Part shown: in pieces, positions 1 through 10,000 of the stretch
Layout of the letters: every line of letters starts with the position of its first letter
How positions within the stretch are numbered: the stretch's first letter is position 1
DNA from: Xanthomonas arboricola pv. guizotiae
GTDB lineage: Bacteria > Pseudomonadota > Gammaproteobacteria > Xanthomonadales > Xanthomonadaceae
Direction: 5' to 3'
Length of the DNA stretch: 64,000 bases
NCBI RefSeq assembly: GCF_002940205.1
Contig: NZ_MDSK01000021.1
Span: 27,664-91,663 of the forward strand
Notes under the pieces: model-generated
Databases searched by the model: none
The model's input: only the letters and a program-made list of their open reading frames with translations
Told to the model about the DNA's origin: nothing
Translations under genes and position numbers: made by a program

Positions 1-2940
1 GCCTTCGAAGTCGATCAGCACCACATCGTCGAAGGCCACCAGGATCTGGCCCAGGTGGAAGTCGCCATGCACGCGCGTGAGCAAGGAATCGGCCAGCACG
101 CTTGGCGCCTTGGCAAGCAAGGCATCCAGCTGCGGGCGCTCGGCCAGCACTGCTTCCAGCGCCTCGCGCTCGGCAGTGTCCTCACTGCTTGCCAGACGCG
201 CATTGACGGTGTCCCACATCTCCTCGACCTGGCGTCCGACACCAGCCACCACATCGTTGGCGGTGGGCAGGTCGATGCGTTGCGGCGCGAAGTCGGCATC
301 GTCGGTATCGCGCGAGAGTGCTTCGTGCAGTTCGGCCAGGCGCTTGCCGACCACCGCGGCGAAGGCGTCGTAGCCTGCGATGGCTTCGGCACGCGATTCA
401 TCGGTTTGGGCGGTGGCGTATTCGTCGAAGCTGCGCGCCAGATGGTCCAGCGTCCAGCGCCACGCATCGCCTTGATTGCGGATGAAGCCCTGCAGCAACG
501 CGATGGTGGTGATGGTGCCCTGCGCGTCGATGCGGCTGATGCTGCCCAGCAAGGGCGCAGCGTTGGCGTAGCCCATCTCGGTCAGACGGCGGCCGATCTC
601 GATCTCCGGATTGGCGCCGTTGGCCACGTGCCGCAGCAGCTTGAATACGGCCTTGTCGGCCACCACCAGCGAGCTGTTGCTCTGCTCGGCCGACAGCCAG
701 CGGATCTCCGGATCCTGCGGTATTTCCAGCGTGGCCAGCGCCGGTGTCGCCTCGAAGCGCACCTGTCCCTGCTGCGAGGCGTCGTCGCCATCGCAGAACT
801 CCAGCGCGGCGTTGTCGCGCAATGCGGCGATCACCCCGCGCACCATCGGCTTGAGCGCGAAGGCATCGGTGAGGTAGCCGACCTCGCGGCCCTGGCGCAC
901 GCGTGCCAGCGCCAGCTGCTCGGCCAGCGTGCTGGGGTGGTCGCGCTCCCACACGATGCCGATCGGCAGCATATAGCTCTCGTGGTGGCCGTCTTCCAGC
1001 TCCACCTCCAGCTCCAGCAGGCTCATCGGCTCGGCGCCCGGCAGCGGCGTGCGGCGCGAGATGCGCACGTGCTTGAGTGCCTGGTCCTTGGCCGAGAACC
1101 AGCGCCGTGCCGACAACCAGGCCGGCAGGATCTCCGCTTCCAGCGTGGGCAGATGCGGCAGCAGCGCATTGCTCTCGTCGGTATCGCTGCGCAACACCAG
1201 CGTGCGGTAGTCCGGCAACGGCACCGGGCTGGGCACGTGCCAGTCCGGCAAGGTGCCTTCGCTGACCAGCTGGAACGCGTAGAAGCCGAACGGCGGCACG
1301 GTGAGCAGATAGGTCAGCCTCCCGACCGGCGGGAAGCTGCCGCCGCCGATGATGTCCACCGGCACGCGGCCCTCGAACTCGGACAGGTCCAGTTCCACCG
1401 CCTGCAGCGTGTGCGACAGGTTGGCCACGCACAGCACCGTCTCGTCCTGATAGCAACGCAGGTAGGCCAGCATGCGGCGGTTGCCCGGGTACAGAAAGCG
1501 CAGCGCGCCACGGCCGAAGGCCTGGTAGCGCTTGCGCACGCTGAGCACGCGGCGGGTCCAGGTCAGCAGTGAATGCTGGTCGCGGATCTGCGCTTCCACA
1601 TTCACTGCCTGGAAGCCGTACAGCGGGTCCATTACCGGCGGCAGCACCAGCTGCGCCGGGTCGGCGCGCGAGAAGCCGCCATTGCGGTCGATCGACCACT
1701 GCATCGGCGTGCGCACGCCATCGCGGTCGCCCAGATGGATGTTGTCGCCCATGCCGATCTCGTCGCCGTAATACAGCACCGGCGTGCCGGGCATGGTCAG
1801 CAACAGGGAGGTCATCAACTCGATGCGGCGGCGGTCGCGCTCCAGCAGCGGCGCCAACCGGCGCCGGATGCCCAGATTGATGCGCGCGCGACGGTCGGCC
1901 GCATAGGTCTGCCACAGGTAATCGCGCTCCGAGTCAGTGACCATTTCCAGCGTCAACTCGTCGTGGTTACGCAGGAAGATCGCCCACTGGCAGCTCTCCG
2001 GAATCTCCGGGGTCTGGCGCATGATGTCGGTGATGGGGAAGCGGTCTTCGCGCGCGATCGCCATGTACATGCGCGGCATCAGCGGGAAGTGGAACGCCAT
2101 ATGGCATTCGTCGGCGTTCTGGCCGAAGTACTGCTGGGTATCTTCCGGCCACATGTTGGCTTCGGCCAGCAGCATGCGATCCGGGTATTCGGCATCCAGC
2201 GTGGCGCGGATCTTGCGCAGGATCGCGTGGGTTTCCGGCAGGTTTTCGTTGGAGGTGCCGGAACGTTCGATCAGGTAGGGCACCGCATCCAGGCGCAGGC
2301 CGTCCACACCGCGGTCCAGCCAGAAGCGCATCACTTCCAGCACCGCTTCCAGCACCGCCGGGTTGTCGAAGTTCAGGTCCGGCTGGTGCGAATAGAAGCG
2401 GTGCCAGAAGTACTGCCCCGCCACCGGGTCCCAGGTCCAGTTGGATTTTTCGGTATCGCAGAAGATGATCCGCGTGCCTTCGTATTCCTGGTCGGTATCC
2501 GACCACACGTAGAAGTCGCGCTCCGGCGAGCCGGCCGGCGCGTTGCGCGCACGTTGAAACCAGGGGTGCTGATCGGAGGTGTGGTTGATCACCAGCTCGG
2601 TGACGATGCGGATGCCACGCGCATGCGCCTGCGCCACCAGCTGCTCGAAATCTTCGATGCTGCCGTAATCCGGATGCACCGCCATGTATTCGGCAATGTC
2701 GTAGCCGTCGTCGCGGCGTGGGCTGGGGTAGAACGGCAGCAGCCAGATGGTGTCCACGCCGAGTTCGGCGATGTAGTCCAGCTTGGAAATCAGCCCCGGG
2801 AAATCGCCGATGCCATCGTCGTTGGAGTCGAAGAACGACTTGACGTGCACCTGATAGATGATCGCGTCCTTGTACCAAAGCTGGTCTGCAACCACCGCGG
2901 ACTGTTCCGCGTCGGCTTGTAACGATGGGACTGCATTCAT
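1..2940 (-). CDS. treS: trehalose synthase / maltokinase fusion (3' end beyond window)
   Basis: Bifunctional enzyme that interconverts trehalose and maltose and phosphorylates maltose to maltose-1-phosphate, the substrate of GlgE. The N-terminal GH13 part has the catalytic Asp in GLRLDAV (D218), Glu in LLAEANMW (E260) and Asp in RNHDEL (D327). The C-terminal part is maltokinase-like, with HGDFHLGQ and a final DFEG motif at the window edge. 980 codons are visible; such fusions usually run to about 1,100 residues, so roughly the last 100 or so are missing. The ATG at 2940 overlaps the glgE TGA (ATGA), implying translational coupling and one operon. Family and pathway are firm; the cut end is only the window boundary. 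Confidence 0.93.
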   Translation of the reverse strand, partial: MNAVPSLQADAEQSAVVADQLWYKDAIIYQVHVKSFFDSNDDGIGDFPGLISKLDYIAELGVDTIWLLPFYPSPRRDDGYDIAEYMAVHPDYGSIEDFEQLVAQAHARGIRIVTELVINHTSDQHPWFQRARNAPAGSPERDFYVWSDTDQEYEGTRIIFCDTEKSNWTWDPVAGQYFWHRFYSHQPDLNFDNPAVLEAVLEVMRFWLDRGVDGLRLDAVPYLIERSGTSNENLPETHAILRKIRATLDAEYPDRMLLAEANMWPEDTQQYFGQNADECHMAFHFPLMPRMYMAIAREDRFPITDIMRQTPEIPESCQWAIFLRNHDELTLEMVTDSERDYLWQTYAADRRARINLGIRRRLAPLLERDRRRIELMTSLLLTMPGTPVLYYGDEIGMGDNIHLGDRDGVRTPMQWSIDRNGGFSRADPAQLVLPPVMDPLYGFQAVNVEAQIRDQHSLLTWTRRVLSVRKRYQAFGRGALRFLYPGNRRMLAYLRCYQDETVLCVANLSHTLQAVELDLSEFEGRVPVDIIGGGSFPPVGRLTYLLTVPPFGFYAFQLVSEGTLPDWHVPSPVPLPDYRTLVLRSDTDESNALLPHLPTLEAEILPAWLSARRWFSAKDQALKHVRISRRTPLPGAEPMSLLELEVELEDGHHESYMLPIGIVWERDHPSTLAEQLALARVRQGREVGYLTDAFALKPMVRGVIAALRDNAALEFCDGDDASQQGQVRFEATPALATLEIPQDPEIRWLSAEQSNSSLVVADKAVFKLLRHVANGANPEIEIGRRLTEMGYANAAPLLGSISRIDAQGTITTIALLQGFIRNQGDAWRWTLDHLARSFDEYATAQTDESRAEAIAGYDAFAAVVGKRLAELHEALSRDTDDADFAPQRIDLPTANDVVAGVGRQVEEMWDTVNARLASSEDTAEREALEAVLAERPQLDALLAKAPSVLADSLLTRVHGDFHLGQILVAFDDVVLIDFEG

Positions 2941-5900
2941 GCGACCTCTCCTGCGCGGATGCGCCATAACGCGAACGGCCGCGTCGCCTCTAAACGGATG
3001 TGTTGTTGTTTTCCCTGCCATGTGAAGCGGTGGCCGTCCCACAGGTCGTCCACCGCAACGCTGGCGTGATCGGGCAGGCCCAACTCCCACAATGGCACTT
3101 CGATTGCGGCATCCTGCGCAGCGTTGGGGTCCAGGTTGATCGCCACCAACACCATGCTGCGGCTGCGCGACAGGTAGCCGGCATCCAGGAACTTGCCGAA
3201 GTACAGCACCTGGTCGTTGTGCGCCTGGTAGAAGCGCGTACCCAGGTGCGACTGCAGCTCCGGATGCATGCGGCGCAGCTGGTTGAAGCGGGTGATCTCA
3301 TCGACGATGTCGCCGGGCGCACGCTCGGGCCAGGCGCGCAGCTGGAACTTCTCCGAGTCCAGATACTCTTCCTTGCCCGGCGCCAACGGCGTGGCTTCGC
3401 AGAGCTCGAAGCCCTGATACATGCCCCACAAGCCAGAAAGCGTGGTCGCCAGCGCGGCGCGGATCAGATGCCCGTTGCGCCCACTGGTCTGCAGGAACAG
3501 CGGATTGATGTCCGGCGTGTTGACGAAAAAGTGCGGGCGGAAGCATTCGCGCGGCACGCCCTGGTTCAACTCTTCCACATACTCCTGCAGCTCGTGCTTG
3601 TGGTTGCGCCAGGTGAAGTAGGTGTAGGACTGCGAGAAACCGCACTTGGCCAGGCGGTACATCATCTTCGGCCGGGTGAAGGCCTCCGACAGGAACACCA
3701 CATCCGGCCGGCGCCCGCGGATATCGGCAATCAACCACTCCCAGAACGGGAACGGCTTGGTATGCGGGTTGTCGACGCGGAACAGCGTCACGCCCTCGTT
3801 GACCCAGAACAGCACCGCATCGCGCAACGTGTTCCACATGTCTGGCACCGCGCCGCTGGCGTAAAAGTCGACGTTGACGATGTCCTGGTACTTCTTCGGC
3901 GGATTCTCCGCATACGGAATCGAGCCATCGGCGCGCCAGGTGAACCAGTCCTGGTGATCCTTCAACCACGGGTGATCTGGCGCGCACTGGATGGCGAAAT
4001 CCAGCGCCACTTCCAGCCCATGCGCACGTGCGGCCTGGATCAAGCGGCGGAAGCCTTCGAGCCCGCCGAGCTCGGCATGCACCTCGGTGTGGCCGCCATC
4101 TGCCGCGCCGATCGCATACGGGCTGCCCGGCTCACCGTCGACCGCGGTGACCGAGTTGTTGCGGCCCTTGCGGTTCTTCGCGCCGATCGGGTGGATCGGT
4201 GGCATGTACAGCACGTCGAAGTTCATCGCGCGGATATGCGCCAGCCGCTTGATCACATCGTCGAAGGTGCCGTGCCGTTGCGGATCGCCGCTTTGCGAGC
4301 GCGGGAACAATTCGTACCAGCTGGCGAAATGCGCCGCGCGCCGCTCCGATTCGACCCGGAAGGTGACCGGCGTCTCGGAGCGGAACGGCTTGTCGTCGGC
4401 CGCTGCCATCGCCTGCGCGGTGTCCGGCTCCAGCACGATCGCCAGCTGCTGCAGCGGCTCGCTCTGCGCGCCGATGCGGGTGAGGACGGCCTGCAGGCGC
4501 CCGGCCAAGGCACCGCTGCTGCGTGCGTGCGCGGCCTGCACCACGGCCACCGCTTCCTGCACGTCCACCGGCAGCACCGTGTTGGCGGCGCGCTTCTTTT
4601 CCAGATCCGCATGCAAGGTGGCGAACACATCGCGCCAGCCTTCCACCCGGAACTCATAGGTGCCGATGCGCTCCAGCGGGAACTCCGCACGCCAGCGATC
4701 GTTGCCCAACGCACGCATCGGCGCGCTGGCCCAGGTCTTGGCATCGGCCGGGCGCCACAGCACCGCCACCGCGATACGGTCGTGCCCATCGCAGAACGCA
4801 TCGGCTTCCACGCAGATGCGGTCGCCCACGGTGCGCTTGACCGGGAAGCGGCCGTTATCGACCGACGGGGTCACCGACTCGATGCACACGCGCGGCCAGG
4901 CGGCCGCGGTCTGCGGGCGCGGGCGCATGCGCGGCACCGCCAGCACGTGCCGGGCCGGCACGCTGCGATAGACCCGCACCTCGCCCGGCTCCAATGCTTC
5001 CAGCGTCGCGCCGGAGAGCGTGCTGCCGTCCTCGCCCACCAGCGCTTCGGCATCGCCGAGCAGGCGCAGCAGATCCGGCGCCGGGACCGGCACCACATGA
5101 TCGGCATCGCCGTTGATCAACAACAGCGACGGCACGCCGGCCAAGGGCTCGATGGCCACCGCCGTCAGGCCGGTGGCTTCACGCAGCAGCGGGCGCAACC
5201 GCAAACCGGCATTGCTGGGCGGTACGCCATCGCGGGCCCTGATCGACAAGGGCAATGTCTCCAGCTGGGTTTCGTCCAGCAGCCACGCCCCGCCCAGTGC
5301 CTGGGCCAGCTGCCAGTGCTGCGCGGGAGTGGCCGCAGATTTGCCATCGGGCGCGCCCACCACTGCGACAACCTGCGACGCCAACGCGCGCAGCGCCGTG
5401 TCTTCGTCGAAGAACCAGCTGCCGCGGCCGTCCCACCATGCGAGCGAGGAGAACGCCACATCGAACCCGGCACCGGCCAGCTGCTGCAAGGCCTCCAGCC
5501 CCAAGCCCGGCGTCCACGCCGCAAACACCACCTCCGGTGCCTGCGCATGCACGCGGGCGATCAACTCGCGCCAGCGCTGCGCCGGCACCTGCTGCGGCTG
5601 CAGCAGGCGGAAGCCGGCCACGCCCTGCGAGGCCCAGTCCAGCAAGCGCGCGCTCCACCACTCCACCAGCGCCGCACCTTCCTGCGCATAGGTAAAGCGT
5701 GCCTCGGCCACTTCGGGCGTGGCGCGCGGCTGGCGCGGGTCCGGTACCGCCGTGCTGCGCGCGCGGAACCACTGCGGGTTGTCGCGCACCACGGCGCTGG
5801 CGCCGCCCACTTCATCCAGGCGCACATCGAGCAGCAGCTTCACGCCGGCCCGGTGCGCGGCCTGCACCACCTCGCGCAGACGCTGCGCGTCTTCCTCGCC

Positions 5901-6053
5901 GGTGGTGGTGACCTCGCTCAGCCGGCCTTCCGCGTCGCGTGCAAACGGCGGCGCGAGCACCACATGGTCAAAGCCCGCCTCGCGCGCCGACTTGCAGCGC
6001 TGCTCCAGCCCGGCCTGCTCGCCGGTTGCCTCATTGAGGACACAGATCCGCAT
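2937..6053 (-). CDS. glgE: alpha-1,4-glucan:maltose-1-phosphate maltosyltransferase with extra N-terminal amylase-like domain
   Basis: Transfers maltosyl units from maltose-1-phosphate to alpha-1,4-glucan; cytoplasmic. At 1,038 residues it is far longer than the usual GlgE of about 660-700. Residues 1 to about 375 look like a separate GH13-related (beta/alpha)8 domain. GlgE proper starts near 380, with a beta-sandwich, the conserved region YMPPIHPIG (617-624), the catalytic nucleophile D761 in [11 protein letters not shown] and acid/base E790 in VFLSEAF. The ATG at 6053 has a GAGGGG Shine-Dalgarno six bases upstream. It is first gene of the operon with treS, which makes its substrate. I see no GH13 catalytic residues in the N-terminal domain, so it is probably non-catalytic (inference). 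Confidence 0.93.
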   Translation of the reverse strand: MRICVLNEATGEQAGLEQRCKSAREAGFDHVVLAPPFARDAEGRLSEVTTTGEEDAQRLREVVQAAHRAGVKLLLDVRLDEVGGASAVVRDNPQWFRARSTAVPDPRQPRATPEVAEARFTYAQEGAALVEWWSARLLDWASQGVAGFRLLQPQQVPAQRWRELIARVHAQAPEVVFAAWTPGLGLEALQQLAGAGFDVAFSSLAWWDGRGSWFFDEDTALRALASQVVAVVGAPDGKSAATPAQHWQLAQALGGAWLLDETQLETLPLSIRARDGVPPSNAGLRLRPLLREATGLTAVAIEPLAGVPSLLLINGDADHVVPVPAPDLLRLLGDAEALVGEDGSTLSGATLEALEPGEVRVYRSVPARHVLAVPRMRPRPQTAAAWPRVCIESVTPSVDNGRFPVKRTVGDRICVEADAFCDGHDRIAVAVLWRPADAKTWASAPMRALGNDRWRAEFPLERIGTYEFRVEGWRDVFATLHADLEKKRAANTVLPVDVQEAVAVVQAAHARSSGALAGRLQAVLTRIGAQSEPLQQLAIVLEPDTAQAMAAADDKPFRSETPVTFRVESERRAAHFASWYELFPRSQSGDPQRHGTFDDVIKRLAHIRAMNFDVLYMPPIHPIGAKNRKGRNNSVTAVDGEPGSPYAIGAADGGHTEVHAELGGLEGFRRLIQAARAHGLEVALDFAIQCAPDHPWLKDHQDWFTWRADGSIPYAENPPKKYQDIVNVDFYASGAVPDMWNTLRDAVLFWVNEGVTLFRVDNPHTKPFPFWEWLIADIRGRRPDVVFLSEAFTRPKMMYRLAKCGFSQSYTYFTWRNHKHELQEYVEELNQGVPRECFRPHFFVNTPDINPLFLQTSGRNGHLIRAALATTLSGLWGMYQGFELCEATPLAPGKEEYLDSEKFQLRAWPERAPGDIVDEITRFNQLRRMHPELQSHLGTRFYQAHNDQVLYFGKFLDAGYLSRSRSMVLVAINLDPNAAQDAAIEVPLWELGLPDHASVAVDDLWDGHRFTWQGKQQHIRLEATRPFALWRIRAGEVA

Positions 6054-6415
6054 GGCGCCCCCTCAGCAGACCACGGCGCGCGTACGCACCGTGACGAAGG
6101 AAACGACACGGGCCGAGCCACCCCGCAGATCCACCGGCGCTCGGTCACGACGCGCCAGTCCAACTCCCGTCCGGATCGACCCCTGCCTACTCAAGGCCTG
6201 GTCGCCCCTTCCTACCGTGACTGCACTCATGCGCAACTCCGCAACGATTCTTGACCGATGCAGTCAAACACCCCCATTGCGAATTTCATGTGTCGGTGGA
6301 ATTGACGAAAATCAAACAAGCGCGGCTGTGGTGCGCATGGCGTACGGTGACACCGTCCTGCTGAAAGGCCGGCCGTCTTGCCGCACACTACCGCGCCACA
6401 TTTGGAGTGATTGCC
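6054..6415. other. intergenic region between glgE (minus) and a secreted-protein gene (plus)
   Basis: This 362-bp divergent spacer has no convincing gene. It must hold the promoters of the glgE-treS operon and of the plus-strand gene at 6416. A perfect 13-bp palindrome, ACGGTGACACCGT, lies at 6344-6356, 59 bp before the plus-strand ATG, and could be an operator. Confidence 0.5.
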
Positions 6416-7081
6416 ATGCACAAGGCCTGGATGCTTGCCCTGTTGGGCGTTTCGCCTTTGGTCTACGCCGCGCCTGCCGACGACGATGCCGCCTGCCGCA
6501 ATGGGTTGTTCACCAGCGCACCGGTGGCGTTCTCGCTCGGCAAGGTCATCCTGCCGCGCCTGTACCTGCTCAAGGACACCGATGGTTGCCCGGACACGGG
6601 CGGGGCCGCATGCCAGGGACGCGCCTACGTGGTCAAGAACGATATCGTCCTGACGGCGCAACGCCGCAATGCCTACGTCTGCGTGCTCTATCCCAACAAG
6701 GGAGGCGGCAGTGCTGGTTGGGTTGCACAGTCCAGCCTGCAGATGCAGCCAAGCGCTGCCACGCCCACGCCACAGGCGTGGAACGGCCACTGGCACGACG
6801 GCGACAACACGCTGCAGTTGACCCCCAACGCAGACGGCAGCATCACGGTCAACGGCGATGCGTACTGGCCAAGCGCCTTTCCCGACCCGGAACAGACGCC
6901 GGGCGGCCCGCACACGGGCTCGGTCACCGCGCGCGGCTATCCAGAAGGCAACCGCGTCGAGGTCAACGAGAACACGTGCAAGGTGCGCCTGCAATTGCTG
7001 GGCGATATGCTGCTGGCCGACGACAACCTGCAATGCGGCGGAATGAACGTTTCCTTCGGCGGGGTGTATCGAAAGAAGTAA
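6416..7081 (+). CDS. secreted hypothetical protein
   Basis: 221-residue protein with a clear N-terminal signal peptide (MHKAWMLALLGVSPLVYA, cleaved before APADDD), so probably periplasmic or secreted. The central part resembles a bacterial SH3-like segment (KNDIVLTAQRRNAYVCV), followed by a linker and a C-terminal beta-rich half with paired cysteines (ENTCKVRLQ, DNLQCGGMN). The ATG at 6416 is chosen because GGAG lies eight bases upstream; an in-frame start at 6407 would sit inside that site. Function is not recognised. An SH3-like fold would suggest cell-wall or protein binding, which is inference. Confidence 0.75.
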   Translation: MHKAWMLALLGVSPLVYAAPADDDAACRNGLFTSAPVAFSLGKVILPRLYLLKDTDGCPDTGGAACQGRAYVVKNDIVLTAQRRNAYVCVLYPNKGGGSAGWVAQSSLQMQPSAATPTPQAWNGHWHDGDNTLQLTPNADGSITVNGDAYWPSAFPDPEQTPGGPHTGSVTARGYPEGNRVEVNENTCKVRLQLLGDMLLADDNLQCGGMNVSFGGVYRKK

Positions 7082-7090
7082 CGCAAGCCT

Positions 7091-7344
7091 ACGCCCGATG
7101 CGCCGCGCTCCTGCAGAGGAAGGCGCATAAACAGCAGCCGGCGACGCCAGCAGCGGAAGAGAGCAGGCTGGTGTACCGGATGCAGCTGCAGTACCACGGC
7201 GACCAGGCTGCCGGCGGGCGCCATTACGTGATCTACAAGGACGGCCAGAAAGTCGACGATGGACGCAGCGATGCCAACGGATTCACCAACGCACACAATG
7301 CCGACTACGACCAGGTGTGGACAACCACGGTGCTCAACAAATGA
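7091..7344 (+). pseudogene. C-terminal fragment resembling T6SS VgrG/PAAR-linked beta domain
   Basis: An open frame ending at 7344 encodes about 55 clear residues, LVYRMQLQYHGDQ followed by HYVIYKDGQKVDDGRSDANGF. This has the look of the transthyretin-like/Ig-like domain ('Y-x-I-x-x-x-G-x-x-x-x-G-x-T-D-x-x-G') found at the C-termini of type VI VgrG, PAAR and Rhs-type proteins. No good start codon or Shine-Dalgarno precedes it, and the frame directly follows the stop of the upstream gene. I read it as a decayed remnant of a larger protein. The family call rests on pattern recognition and is tentative. Confidence 0.35.
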
Positions 7345-7581
7345 GTCCCTGCTTCAGTGCGGCGCACCCTGATCTATAACCAATCACGCTGGAGAAGACC
7401 GGTAACCATCCGGGCAACCTATCCTCCTGAGACCGGCGCTGAAGATAGGCATCCAGGCAAGACGTCTCGCTTTCGAAAGTGTAGGCGTTCGAGCAGCATA
7501 TCCGGGCTTTCAAGCGCACTCTGGGTACCAGCCTTTCGGAATCCGCTACGCTCAGCCCAACACGTGGACACGAGACAGGCA

Positions 7582-8313
7582 ATGAAGCTGACAGCTGCGC
7601 AAATCCTTTCGACGCCTGGCGAACTCGAAGAAAACATCAGTAAGCACCTCGATGTCATTCGCCTGGCGGCAAGCAAGGGTGCGGACGTGCTGGTCTTTCC
7701 CGAGCTTTCCCTCACCGGTTACGAACCAGGACTGGCGCAGGCGCTGGCGGTGTACCCGGCTGATCAGCGCTTTGATCGATTTCAGTCGGCAAGTGACCGG
7801 CACGGCATGCTCATCGCTGTTGGCGTACCCACGAAAGGGGCGAAAGGCACCGAAATCAGCATGCTCTGCTTCCAGCCGGGGCTGGAGCGCACAAGCTACT
7901 CCAAACAGCAGCTGCATCTCGACGAGTTACCGTTCTTCACCGCCGGTACCGAGCAGCTTGTGCTCAGGCACGCAGATCGGGTGCTGGCGCCTGCCATTTG
8001 CTACGAGTCACTGCAGGCAAGCCATGCGGAACAAGCTGCAGCGTCAGGTGCTGGCATGTATCTGGCAAGCGTGGCCAAATCCGAGAGAGGCGTGGCATCG
8101 GCCTACAGTCATTATCCGATGATTGCAAGAACGCATTCCATGACTGTCTTGATGGCGAATTGTGTAGGCCCCGCCGACACCTTCATAGGAGCGGGCCGGT
8201 CTGCCATCTGGAGCAGTGATGGTGACCTCGTTTGCAGCGCTGATGCCTTCCAGGAGGCATTGGTCGTGTACGACACCAGGTCTGGAGAGGCGAACGTCTT
8301 CAGATTGGCTTGA
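7582..8313 (+). CDS. carbon-nitrogen hydrolase (nitrilase superfamily)
   Basis: 243-residue cytoplasmic amidohydrolase of the nitrilase fold. The Glu-Lys-Cys triad is visible: E in FPELSLTGYEP, K in YSKQQLHLDE and C in APAICYES. The length fits small stand-alone nitrilase-family amidases (carbamoylase or omega-amidase-like), but the substrate cannot be inferred. The ATG at 7582 is taken because protein similarity begins exactly at MKLTAAQ; the longer open frame upstream looks non-coding. It stands alone, about 240 bp downstream of the previous fragment, and the downstream 355 bp hold no firm gene. Confidence 0.85.
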   Translation: MKLTAAQILSTPGELEENISKHLDVIRLAASKGADVLVFPELSLTGYEPGLAQALAVYPADQRFDRFQSASDRHGMLIAVGVPTKGAKGTEISMLCFQPGLERTSYSKQQLHLDELPFFTAGTEQLVLRHADRVLAPAICYESLQASHAEQAAASGAGMYLASVAKSERGVASAYSHYPMIARTHSMTVLMANCVGPADTFIGAGRSAIWSSDGDLVCSADAFQEALVVYDTRSGEANVFRLA

Positions 8314-8668
8314 GGTCAGGGCAAGGCTAATGAAAGGCAGCCTTATCTATGTGGTGACACTCGGCAATCCCACTCACCCGCTGCGTCGGCAGGCGTGTGA
8401 GGTCATCCGCAGAGGCGGGTTCGGCTTGAACGCATTGTCAGTAAGCAATGACCTGCGGGTACAAGCTCTTTGCGCTGTTAAGCGTATCAGCCAACGTCCC
8501 TACCTTGGACAGGGGCCTGCCGATATCCTGCTCGGGATCGGCGTAGAAATAATGGCAGAAAGCGAGCACAGCCATTTATAGCGCATGTGAGAGCGAGCTC
8601 GATAAGACGCAGGGAACAGGGCTTGCATCCTCTGGTGCGCACCTTACGTGCGCCATCAGGATGAACCC
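8314..8668. other. gene-poor spacer with a possible 45-codon minus-strand ORF
   Basis: No firm gene is seen. On the minus strand an ATG at 8575 opens a 45-residue frame to a TGA at 8438, with the coherent stretch YFYADPEQDIGRPLSK. It has no Shine-Dalgarno or recognised family and may be a fragment of a lost gene. Confidence 0.3.
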
Positions 8669-8956
8669 ATGCGACTGCAGTTCTGCTTGCTTGCGTTGGC
8701 AATGACATTTGCGCCACACGTACTTGCCAAAGGATCTTCCACAGCGTTGTCTGATGCCAACATCAGGACGTTGCTGATTCAACAATCGATCAATGCATAT
8801 CCCGGCAACTGCCCCTGCCCGTACAACGCGGCACGCAATGGCAGCAGCTGCGGCGGTAGAAGCGCCTATAGCCGTGCCGGTGGCTATGCTCCGCTGTGTT
8901 ACCCAAAAGACGTGACCAAGGCAATGGTTGCCGACTACCGGGCCGGAACGCAGTGA
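8669..8956 (+). CDS. small secreted cysteine-rich protein
   Basis: 95-residue protein with a signal peptide (MRLQFCLLALAMTFAPHVLA) and a compact conserved C-terminal block: NCPCPYN, then SCGGRSAYSR and PLCYPKDVT. This cysteine arrangement recurs in small periplasmic proteins of many Proteobacteria, whose function I do not know. The start at 8669 has AGGA seven bases upstream; a nearby in-frame ATG at 8648 lacks a site. Probably exported and disulfide-stabilised. Confidence 0.75.
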   Translation: MRLQFCLLALAMTFAPHVLAKGSSTALSDANIRTLLIQQSINAYPGNCPCPYNAARNGSSCGGRSAYSRAGGYAPLCYPKDVTKAMVADYRAGTQ

Positions 8957-9061
8957 AGCCGATAGCCCAGGCTGGCCGCATCACCCAGGCCAGACCGGTC
9001 CTCACGTCGTTCGTCTTCTACGGCCACGCAGAGACCATCAAGTAGTTACGAGGAAACATCC

Positions 9062-9367
9062 ATGAAAAAGGCAAAGATCGTTTTGGCGATCGTGGTGGCA
9101 CTCGCCTCCGCTTCAGTGTACGCGCAGACCCGTGTCAATGGTTACCACCGCGCTGATGGCACTTATGTGCAACCTCACTATCGCAGTGCGGCCAACAGCA
9201 CAACGCTCGACAATTATTCGACACGTGGGAACGTGAATCCATACACCGGAAAACTTGGAACTGTCGATCCGTATAAAGAACAGAACACTTACCGCCAGCC
9301 AGCACCACAGCCAACCTACGGACCATCGAGGGCTGACGCCGTCAATCCTTATGGATCCGGTTACTGA
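9062..9367 (+). CDS. small secreted hypothetical protein
   Basis: 101 residues with a signal peptide (MKKAKIVLAIVVALASASVYA, cut before QTRVNG) and a low-hydrophobicity mature region rich in Tyr, Asn, Pro and Gln. It contains GYHRADGTYVQPHYRS near the N-terminus and two NPY[TG]G-type motifs further on. Similar YxRxDGTYVxPHxRS repeats occur in small exported proteins of pseudomonads and xanthomonads. GAGGAA precedes the ATG, and a strong terminator follows the stop. Function unknown. Confidence 0.8.
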   Translation: MKKAKIVLAIVVALASASVYAQTRVNGYHRADGTYVQPHYRSAANSTTLDNYSTRGNVNPYTGKLGTVDPYKEQNTYRQPAPQPTYGPSRADAVNPYGSGY

Positions 9368-9374
9368 TGCATCA

Positions 9375-9400
9375 AACCCTGCCTCGGCAGGGGTTTTTTT
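9375..9400 (+). terminator. Rho-independent terminator
   Basis: The stem AACCCTGCC / GGCAGGGGTT with a TC loop is followed by a run of seven T, eight bases after the stop of the small secreted-protein gene. Confidence 0.9.
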
Positions 9401-9499
9401 GCGTCGATGCTTGCAGGTCGTCGCGCACCGGCATGCGTGTACGACACAGCGAGGATGCATCCTGGTGTCTCATCCGGCAGACAACGCACCCCGGGCGGA

Positions 9500-10000
9500 T
9501 CACTGCATAGCGGCACGGCATGCGGCCAAGGCGCGGCTGATGTGCTTTTCCACCATCTTGATCGAGATGCCCATGGCTGCGGCCACTTGCGGGTAGGTGA
9601 GGCCGTCGATGCGGTTGAGGATGAAGGCCTGGCGGCATCTGGGCGGTAGTGCGGGCAGCGTGTGGATGTGCAGGTGCTGCAGGATGCGGCGGGCGTCGGC
9701 GATCTGGTCGACGTGGGCGCCGTCTGCGGCCAATGGTGCGATCAGGTCCAGTGCGACGTGGGCGTGGGCGTGGCGGCGGTGGCGCGTGCGCCAATGCTCC
9801 AGCACAACATTGTGGGCGATGCGATACATCAGCAGTGCGTAGTCGCCGATGTCGAGCGCGTCGCGGTAGCCCAGCAGGCGGAGCAGCGTTTCCTGGGCGA
9901 GGTCGTTGGCCGTGTCGGGGTCACGCAGGCGCCGGCGCATGTAGGCGAGCAGGTCGGCATGCAACAGGCCGATGGCCTGGTCGAAACGCGCCCTGCCCAC
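9500..10000 (-). CDS. ECF RNA polymerase sigma factor, FecI type, orphan
   Basis: 166-residue extracytoplasmic-function sigma factor. Region 2 is visible as LRDPDTANDLAQETLLRLL and YRIAHNVVLEHWR. Region 4 is LPPRCRQAFILNRIDGL then YPQVAAAMGISIKMVEKH, a helix-turn-helix that would read the -35 element. The GTG at 10000 is chosen because GAGGAG lies six bases upstream and the length then matches FecI-like factors; the frame stays open to 10522, but that part is a duplicated segment also found near 13.5 kb. FecI factors are normally followed by a FecR anti-sigma and a TonB receptor; here downstream is only a terminator, so the partner is missing or elsewhere. Confidence 0.8.
   Translation of the reverse strand: MGRARFDQAIGLLHADLLAYMRRRLRDPDTANDLAQETLLRLLGYRDALDIGDYALLMYRIAHNVVLEHWRTRHRRHAHAHVALDLIAPLAADGAHVDQIADARRILQHLHIHTLPALPPRCRQAFILNRIDGLTYPQVAAAMGISIKMVEKHISRALAACRAAMQ

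Noticed and set aside
55..1572. Long plus-strand open frames opposite treS
   Set aside because: Arg/His/Gln-rich low-complexity translation typical of antisense frames in high-GC DNA; the minus strand is a well-conserved enzyme.
3000..6254. 1,084-codon plus-strand frame opposite glgE
   Set aside because: No family features, shadow of GlgE codon bias.
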